This document shows, in pieces, positions 56,738 to 64,000 of a stretch of 64,000 nt of DNA (positions within the stretch are counted from its first letter, which is position 1; each line of letters opens with the position of its first letter). The notes beneath the pieces were generated by a model. The model saw nothing but the letters and a program-made list of their open reading frames with translations, did not search any database and was not told where the DNA came from. The stretch is from Trissonchulus latispiculum (taxonomy: Eukaryota; Nematoda; Enoplea; Enoplida; Ironidae). The position numbers and the translations under genes were made by a program. Location: positions 1 to 64,000 of the forward strand of contig JASAND010011303.1 in assembly GCA_030248195.1 (NCBI GenBank), read 5' to 3'.

Positions 56738-58340
56738 TTGCTTGACAAAAAGTTGACATCAGTTTTCAAATGATTCCAGCACAGAAATGCATTGAAATTA
56801 GGAAGAACACTGCTTACACTGAGTCTTATGGTGGTTTCTCTTCTTTTACTCTTACTCAGCTATTTTCAAAACATTACTACTTTTTAGCCAACTTCATTTA
56901 GTTTTTGGCTCCAAAAAGGGCTGGGGAGGGAGTTCGAGGGGGTAGCGGAGAGTTGCGTAGCGGAAGTGTTGTAATATAGCGATTACCAACGACTTGGTAC
57001 TGGAACTGCGCCCAATGGATAAACGCGCCTGGCCAATCAAGAGCCAGTCCGGGGTAGCCTCGCCAGTACCAGATGTTACACGCACAAACTAACCTAGCTA
57101 CTCCTAAATAAAGCCCTAGCAACACAATTAAAAAATGTGGTTTAATAATGGCGCGTAGGCCGAAAATGACACTGATGTACAGATGGAAAGTACACAATAC
57201 AAGTATAGCAACAATATTAGATATACGTAGATAATACAAGGCCGTACTGGCTGTTAACACACGTACACTCGTACACAGAGAAACAATACCTTACACAGGA
57301 GCCGGGAGAGCGCGGAAATACAGATGGGGTGGGGGACCCAACTGTGCTGACAAGGGAGGCCAAAGGCGAATGCACACAACAAATACTACAAAGGGGGAGA
57401 AACAAACAAACGTGACAAAGTAAACCCAACACTGAGTTGGGAAGGGAGAGAATTATTGAGACCCCCCAGGAGGCGGGACTTGGGTAAACCCTCCCAACCA
57501 ATAGCAGTGTAACACATACATGTAAAATGGGGAACTCCCAATAGGATAACAGACCCAGTCCAACCCTACCTTCCCCGACCAACTATTGCATTGGCAACAA
57601 GCACAGTCAGCACATAGCTGGGCGAAAGAAGAAGTGTTGAGCATTACACACATAAATACACAATATATACCTATATTCCTTACAGTTGGGGGGGAGGGTA
57701 TTGTTGTAACTTAACTAGTCCAGATTATCACCAAAACTAACTTTACTGATTATAACATGGGCTTATATAGCCATCATTGTTCAATCAGTAGAACAATCGT
57801 TACGGTCAGGTTATGCATAACTATAACAGTGGATCTGATCACAACAGGTATGTCATCAAATATGGAGGATCTGGCCAAATAAGTTGGAAAGATACCCCTA
57901 ATTCCCCCCAAACTATGCCCCCCCCCGAGCAATAAACAAAATGTTGGGGCCGTATTTTAGGCAGCTTGCGGTGCGGCCCAAAGACAGTTCGGGCCGCATT
58001 TTAGGCAGTATGCGGCCCAAAAACAGATCGGGCCGCAGTTTAGGCATTTTGCAGCCCAGAAACAGTTCGGGCCGCATTTTGGGCATTTTGCAGCCCAAAG
58101 ACAGTTCGGGCCGAATTTTAGGCATTTTGCGGCCCAGAAACAGTTCGGGTCGCAGTTTAGGCATTTTGCGGCCCCAAAACAGTTCGGGCCGCATTTTAGG
58201 CAGTTTGCGGCCAAGGATGACGGGCCGCAGTTTAGGAAGTTTGCGGCCTAGGGCCACAGTTTAGGCTATTTGGGCCCAAAAATCTAATTCTAGTGTATTT
58301 TGAAAATCTAACACGGGGCCGCAGTTTAGGAAGCCCCGCA
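56738..58340 (-). repeat. GCGGCCC tandem-repeat element, copy 2, split by an LTR-like insertion
   Basis: Inverse of the 50.17-50.88 kb copy, from CTTTTGCTTGAC at the left to GGGCCGCAGTTTAGGAAGC at the right, with the same array of about 45-bp units at 57950-58260. An 880-bp insertion (56967-57846) interrupts it at a point where copy 1 is continuous. Confidence 0.7.
56967..57846 (-). mobile_element. Probable solo LTR, 880 bp
   Basis: It begins TGTTGTAATATAGC and ends GATCTGATCACAACA on the plus strand, with TG...CA termini and TGTTGT/ACAACA tips. The other copy of the host repeat lacks it. Flanking pentamers GGAAG and GGTAT match at only three positions. A TATATAAG box near 57764 on the minus strand suggests minus orientation. 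Open frames inside have no domain. Confidence 0.5.
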
Positions 58341-58344
58341 AATG

Positions 58345-60150
58345 TATGTAAATAATCAATGAGTTTAGAAATTTGAGTAAGTCACTGTATGTTTTGCTGA
58401 AGGATGTATGTAGATCATCAAAATAAAATGACGGACCCAAAGCTTCTTTGAGGGCTATGAAGTGAAAACCAACTCGTTTCTTGCTTGCACAGTAGAATCA
58501 GGTTATGAATTAAGTTGTTTTTTGCAGCTGATATTTAGGGTAAACTCGTTTATAATGGACAGTTTATAGTGTAGTTTATAGTAGAGACAGAAACAAGTTA
58601 GATTTCTTTAAGTCGAACTTTGTTTGCATATATGAAATCATACCTGTATTGAAAAACATTGAAAAACATACCTGTACAAATTTTCAGCTCAATTGGTTAA
58701 GCTGTGAGACCTACAGGCGTAGGAACGTGACAGGACAAAACGTTTTAAAACCTCTCCCGCAAAACCACTAATTTTACAATTTCAACATTTGCTACTAATT
58801 TCTTGTTTTTGGCTTTTATTGCAGTAAAAATAGGTGTAAAAGATACTTGACAACATTAGCCGAGTTGTGTGAACTTAGCTCGGACTATGTGTCAATGTGT
58901 CCACATTATCCGAGCTGTCGAAAACTTAGTACAGTTACAGTTTTCCGCAGAATTTTTATTCCGCTGGAGCGGAATATCTTCACCGGTTTTGTAGTATAAA
59001 ATGCATGTACGCCATTGTTAGGCTCTGATGTTTCTCCTATGTTTAACACACGGCCTAGTATATTACTTTTTTAGAAGCAACAAAATGCGATGAAGATAGC
59101 TGTTTGGTTTTTAGAGGAATCCAAACTAACCCTATTGCAGAAGTTTCAATGAGTTTTAGTAAATAAATGCTTTGAAATTTTAAAATACGCCGTGGCGTTA
59201 TTTGTAACTGTAATCCTCCGCAGCTATCGATTAGTGAATGTTCGCTTACACAAAACGTATACCATACAATCAAATTGAATTTGCACCAAATCAGATGAGG
59301 ATTAGCAATGGTCTGTTAGCAACTCCTCCTCGACGTTCGATGCTCAAAAAATAAGACTCATCCCCTAGCTAATCTCGGATTGCCTATTCTTTTTGGGCAA
59401 TAGCCAGAGATCAATTCACAGTTGAGTTTCAGTGTTTTAATTTTCTACTCGCTGTTCTTCTTACTGTCTTTCTTACCGCGTTGGATGTGGAAGCAAAATA
59501 ATAGATTTTTCGGAAAGTCGTTAGAAAATAAGCCAACGTGTTTTCTACAGTTGTATAGATACTGTAAGTCTCTGGTGTAACGTCTGCTTGGGCAGGAGGC
59601 CCGACACTTGCACGCTTCGGACACATCAAGTTTTAACTGAGTTCCATGGAATGTTGCTTCCGTGCGTGGCATTTTGCTCCTCAGATTCTAGTTTTACAAT
59701 TAATAACTTTCATATCAGTTTTATCTTCAAGTCAATGTTGCAATCAACGCTGTAAGTAAAGTGAGTAAAGTCTTTATAATTTGATTTTGGGAATTTTTAA
59801 ACTAAGATAAATAAAGGGCTCAGCGACGGAATATTACCCCTTTTAGGGGTGATCTTGTTCCACTTCTCAATATAAAACTACATTTGAAATGTCATTAGTA
59901 AGAGGGAAAACGTGCTTTTACTTGATATAAAATTTATATGGAATAACCGCTGAAAATTTTGAGTAATTTTTCTCGGAATCAAGTTTTGTCAAAAAGTGTT
60001 AACTATAGACGTATTTACCCTACCGACGTTAGGTTAATTGGATGTTCTGTATTATTTAGATACGCCTAATTAATATGCATTTGAATTCCAATATAATTTT
60101 CCACAAAACAACATTTAGTTAGGTGTCAACAGGTCTTCGACAGTACAGTG
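58345..60150. other. Intergenic stretch upstream of the esterase-like gene
   Basis: A TTTCAGCTCAATTGGTTAAG segment near 58682 is a widespread repeat motif. Overlapping minus-strand frames at 59672-59429 and 59273-59055 show no family motif and no splice support. Confidence 0.35.
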
Positions 60151-60157
60151 AACAGAA

Positions 60158-62567
60158 GTGAAGCTTTTGGCCTGCCATATGAAATTATATTTAGTGGGAA
60201 CCCAGCAAATCCTATGTCTGGTTTGGATCACAATTTGGATCCAGGAATCCAAATCAAGCCACGTTCCAACAGAAACTGCCATTTCAACTGGTCGTATCAG
60301 GGGTGAGCGGATAAAGCCAAAATGGAGTGCTGAATATTTCAGTGTATATAAAGGCATACCTTATGCTGCCGCTCCGGTTGGTGCCTTACGATTCCAGGTA
60401 AATTGTTTATTTTCTTGAGTAGGTATACTTATGTTTATTCAGTGCACTTGCACAAAATTGAATTCTGCTCATTCAAACGGAAAAACCGCTTTTACCGACA
60501 ACAGGGCCCGATGTTATCAAAACCGGTGTTTATTTGTCCAATTCTTTCTTCTTCGAATGATGGCAGTTAGTGCCAAGACCAATATTTGTTCAACAGCAAC
60601 AACAAGAACACAAAATCAGCACACCAGAAGACTTAACTGAATGAAGCACTATAATCGCCCAAACCGCAACGTGAACTCATTGTACTTAAATGTTCCTATT
60701 TATCAAAAAAGCCACATCTGTATAAACATTTATTTTTTTAGCCTCCGTCACGTATCAAAAAGTGGAGAGGAATAATGAATGCCACAAGATTTGCTGCAGC
60801 CTGCTCACAGAGAAAAAGACCAAGCAATCAGCGAAGAGAGTTTGGTAGATTCATTACAACAGGCCGGTATGCCGAAGACTGCCTCTATCTTAATGTTTTC
60901 GCGCCATCTCAGGTTAGTAGAATGGAATCTGATCTAAGAACAACTTGGCTATTTGACCGAATCAATCATTGTTCAAGCCGTTTATTGGTCTTACTGTACC
61001 GGGCAAGCAGATTGGTGGTAAACAACTAGTACTGAGTACCCCCACAGTGGTATTAGAAATCTGCTTGATGTTTTGTCCAACTGCCGGTTCGAGCAATTAT
61101 CGGTCGGGGGGACAGCTGTCAAGTAATTGTCGACAAGTTCTGTTTCTTCCCCAATTTGCTTCTGCAAATTTCGTTTAGAGCAGTTGTTGTGCACTGAGGA
61201 AAACATCGCCTGGAGGGAGACTGGTGTGTTAATAAAACCACGATTTGTTAAAATAAACTGGTATTCATGCAACATTACATTGAACTCAGAATTCCGGCTA
61301 ATCTGACAAGAATGCCAAGGTCTAAAAATGGCAATATCTTTACAGATAGGCAGTTTCGATTTTATTGGTCCACAAGAACACTTTATAATTTCTATGCCGT
61401 TTTAGCTGAAATAAGCATTAACTGCTGTTTAGAGATGGAATGAGACCTTCCCTGTAATGGTGTGGATTCATGGTGGAGGATTCCAAATAGGATCTTCTGC
61501 TGACTATAAACAGGATCCAATTTTACGGCATTTTGTCAGCAGAAAGGTCATATTCGTAACCCTCAACTATCGTTTAGGACCACTTGGTAAATGTGTAACA
61601 AGTGATATGACGTAACGTAACAAGGTTTTTCGGGGTCGCTGATCTCGAAGTTGAAATCAGTTTTGCAATTAATTTTTGTTAGCCTAATAAGCTTAAGTTG
61701 TAAGCTTAACATGTATAATCGTATACTGAGCTAACAGAAACCGAACTACAAAAAACGGATTTCAGATTCGTGTTTGGCAGCTCCGAAAAACCTACTAAGG
61801 GCCTTTTCGCGCAATGAGTTAAACGAGTTAAAAAAGCTAAAATGAACTCAATCCTTTTCGCGCACAGGGTTAAAAAAGTTAAACAGTTCATTTTAACTCG
61901 CCAACTGGGTTAAACGAGTTTATAGCTTTTAACTATACTGTTTTAATTTGCGCGCGAAAAGGCCCTAAGACAAAAATGTTTCCCCTTACGAATCCAAAAT
62001 CTAATTTCGCGAAAAGAATGCAAGAGTAAACAGAAAGTAAACGCCGCATCAAAAGCTTGGTGATTCTGAAAGAAATTAAAACTACTTTAAAAAATTATAG
62101 CTCAGCTCCGTTAATGTTATCCAACTATACGTTGAACGATAGTGTAGTGCATTTAGTTAAAGCCGTGGTAAGTAAATGTGCTCATGGGCGGCACTGTTTA
62201 CAAATTGCAGCAGTTAAGGGCGACTTATTCCAGCTGTCGACATTGTCCTACATACATATCCTGGTGTGCTTAACGACTCAATATTATTCCCTTGAAAATC
62301 CAAGATTGAAAGGATGCTGATTAGTAAACCAATAAGAGTACCAATTTATTACCAATTTTAATGTTTTCACATGTTACTTAGGCTTTCTAAGTACTGGAGA
62401 TTCAGTGATCCCAGGAAACAATGGACTTCAGGACATTGTAATGGCTCTTGGATGGGTTCGTGAAAATATTCGTGAATTTGGTGGGAATCCAGGATCGATT
62501 ACATTGATCGGTCACGGCTCAGGAGGGGCTGCAGCTTCACTTTTGTCCTTGTCGCCTGTTGCTAGTG
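60158..62567 (+). CDS. Cholinesterase/carboxylesterase-like protein, 5' four exons, nucleophile replaced
   Basis: Exons 60158-60397, 60742-60912, 61433-61586 and 62382-62567 join in phase (751 nt, 250 codons plus 1 nt). The gene continues beyond 62567, and no further exon was found before 64000. A hydrophobic N-terminus (ILCLVWITIWI, residues 18-28) is a likely signal peptide; ATGs at 60158 and 60179 are both possible. Family motifs are VYKGIPYAAAPVGALRF, C101 with EDCLYLNV (125-132), oxyanion-hole HGGGF (150-154), NYRLGPLGFLSTGD, GNNGLQD and FGGNP (221-225). At the nucleophile elbow the usual GxSxG reads G232-H-G-S-G-G. By spacing from GGNP, Gly234 occupies the serine column and Ser235 is one residue late. 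Neuroligin-type adhesion relatives also lack this serine, so a non-catalytic role is likely but not proven. Confidence 0.85.
61626..61793. repeat. Partial fold-back element in esterase intron 3
   Basis: It carries the centre of the 38.9-kb fold-back family: inverted TAAGCTTA blocks and AAAAACGGATTTCAGATTCG near its right side. Ends are eroded, and a MITE sits at its right edge. Confidence 0.6.
61799..61965. mobile_element. Harbinger-like MITE, 167 bp, in esterase intron 3
   Basis: GGGCCTTTTCGCGC and GCGCGAAAAGGCCC are perfect inverted ends, flanked by TAA on both sides (61796-61798 and 61966-61968). The interior has GTTAAAC/GAGTTAAA repeats. Confidence 0.8.
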
Positions 62568-62984
62568 GTTAGCTATATACTCATTTATTTTTCACGCATG
62601 TGTTCTAAATCTGTAAGTTTCGTTGTGGTTTGTTTGTGCGTCCTACAGTCAATCTAAAACAAGGAAACGAATAAAGCAGATTGAAAGGGAAATGCTATAA
62701 TCTCTGCTTTGAGATCTTACAAGCATCGTAAACTAGTTTACTTGATTTTTTCCGACACCCAACCACAGTTGGTATTCCGGTTAGAGGTAGTGTCAGCTTG
62801 TTTTCAAAGTTTGTTTGGGTATGGGAGCAGACACTGAATAACTGCAATAGCAATTATCCGAGGTGTTTTCCAGGGCTATCGAGGCGTCCATTGCTTTTAC
62901 CGTAATGAAGGCCCTGTGGCAGCGCTCATTAAGCAGGCGGCCGCCCTTTGCACATGCTCGGTAAATTGCCGGAAGGGCGGATTT

Positions 62985-63310
62985 CAAGGTTTCCTTTTCG
63001 CGAATGGGTTAAACTAGTTGAAATAAACTCGATCCTTTTCGCGAATGGGTTAAAATAGTTTAATTTAACTAGCCGAGTTAAGCAGAGTTAAAAATTTTAA
63101 CCCTCCGGTCATTCGCGAAAAGAGTTAAAATTAACTCTTTTAACGCTACTCTTTTCGTGAATGACACGTAGAGTTAAAAAGCTGCAGAGTTATATTTAAC
63201 TCTACCCTCTTCATAATGGGTTAAATTTAACAGTGTTAACTCGCTCACGATAAATTGAATTGAATTTTGAATTAAATTTTAACCCTCGTTCCAGCACGCG
63301 GGTTAAGCGA
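62985..63310. repeat. GAGTTAAA-rich MITE-like cluster
   Basis: Several copies of CCTTTTCGCGAATGGGTTAAA and its inverse are interleaved with GAGTTAAA units. It is related to the 61.8-kb MITE and probably consists of nested or tandem copies. Confidence 0.5.
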
Positions 63311-63464
63311 GTTAAAATTTTCGATGGTTTGCATTGTTATTGCCAAACTTTGCGCGCGTAATAAAGTTTTAAATATATGAGAAGATAATGCAACCAATGA
63401 AAGCGTAACACATAATTTCATTGGATTGTTCATAATGCTTCAAAATTTTAAAAATTATTATTAT

Positions 63465-63505
63465 CAAGAGTACATAATAACTATTATGGTTATTATGTAC
63501 TCTTG
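63465..63505. repeat. 41-bp palindrome with CAAGAGTACATA ends
   Basis: CAAGAGTACATAATAACTAT and its near-complement meet at 63485. The tips equal those of the 33.26-kb fold-back element, and a third CAAGAGTACATA lies at about 63586. Confidence 0.6.
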
Positions 63506-63667
63506 CTATTATTATGATATAAATAAGTAATAAACTCTAAATTATTTTGTCACAGTTATATTTGACAACACTTTATGAATGCCAACAAGAGTACATAATA
63601 GATAAGAGTAAGAAACTCTTACGCTAGCATGTACAAATCATGTAAGGTATGCTCGGTTCATTAACTC

Positions 63668-63703
63668 GGGACCCCCCCGTAACTTCCGGGGGGGAGGTCC
63701 CAC
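63668..63703. repeat. GC-rich hairpin
   Basis: GGGACCCCCCCG and CGGGGGGGAGGTCCC pair around a short loop in AT-rich DNA. Confidence 0.5.
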
Positions 63704-63835
63704 TTTGCACTAATTACACGGTTTCATATAAGCGTGTGTCTGATCGCTGATTGGCCCATTAGCCCAAGGCTTATGGTAGGTAATTTATTATTAGTTATTT
63801 TAATTAATTAATTATAACTTTAATTAGGTTAATAC

Positions 63836-64000
63836 AATTAAAAAACTAATTCGACAACTTTATAGCATTTTTTCTGCTCTTTCCAATGATATAAAAATTG
63901 TAGCATATAAAAATCCGAAGGAATGTAATCTGCAACAATTTTTATATCATTGGAAAGAGCAGAAAAAATGCTACAAAGTTGTCGAATTAGTTTTTTAATT
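63836..64000. repeat. Fold-back repeat with arms of about 70 bp, running to the window edge
   Basis: The left arm from AATTAAAAAACTAATTCG (63836) to about 63905 is matched by an inverted right arm from about 63932 to 64000. The spacer is about 26 bp. The true right end may lie outside the window. Confidence 0.75.

Overview
The window is animal nuclear DNA: AT-rich, with small exons separated by GT-AG introns and a very high load of transposable elements. A secreted astacin with a C-terminal ShK (SXC) module, introns as short as 40-53 bp and bare splice acceptors just upstream of start codons (compatible with spliced-leader addition) suggest a nematode with a large, repeat-rich genome, for example an enoplean or mermithid. 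That assignment is inference. No bacterial gene, rRNA or CRISPR array was seen.

Host genes. (1) 0.16-2.66 kb, minus: a complete four-exon P-loop kinase-like gene of the N4BP2L family, 189 codons with all intron phases consistent. (2) 11.08-11.29 kb, minus: a 68-residue secreted precursor of a Cys-rich, probably amidated peptide, with a poly(A) signal. (3) 14.5-15.5 kb, minus: a tentative four-exon gene for a small basic secreted protein of unknown function. (4) 35.3-48.1 kb, plus: a complete 11-exon astacin metalloprotease gene of 330 codons (signal peptide, FxGDI pro-segment, catalytic domain, Gly-rich linker, ShK). Five of its ten introns hold a recognisable transposon. (5) 60.2 kb to beyond 62.6 kb, plus: the first four exons of a cholinesterase/carboxylesterase-like gene whose nucleophile serine column is glycine, as in cholinesterase-like adhesion proteins.

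Mobile DNA fills most of the rest. Two large related elements (20.1-25.7 kb and 51.1-56.0 kb, in opposite orientation) share 14-bp terminal inverted repeats, TA target duplications and a conserved internal order, but no recognisable transposase. Each carries a heat-shock-element array at matching relative positions. A 3,986-bp Gypsy-type retrotransposon with identical 112-bp LTRs and a broken pol lies in astacin intron 9. Other pieces are decayed gag, env-like and LINE fragments, several hAT-like elements with 8-bp duplications, two Harbinger-like MITEs with TAA duplications, and several long fold-back repeats.

The main points of interest are the large paired elements with HSE arrays, the transposon-loaded but intact astacin gene, the Cys-rich peptide gene, the esterase with a replaced nucleophile, and a promoter-like region at 4.6-5.5 kb with four tandem forkhead-type sites and many TGACT motifs. 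Exon coordinates were assigned by hand from splice signals, phase and family similarity. No transcript data were available.
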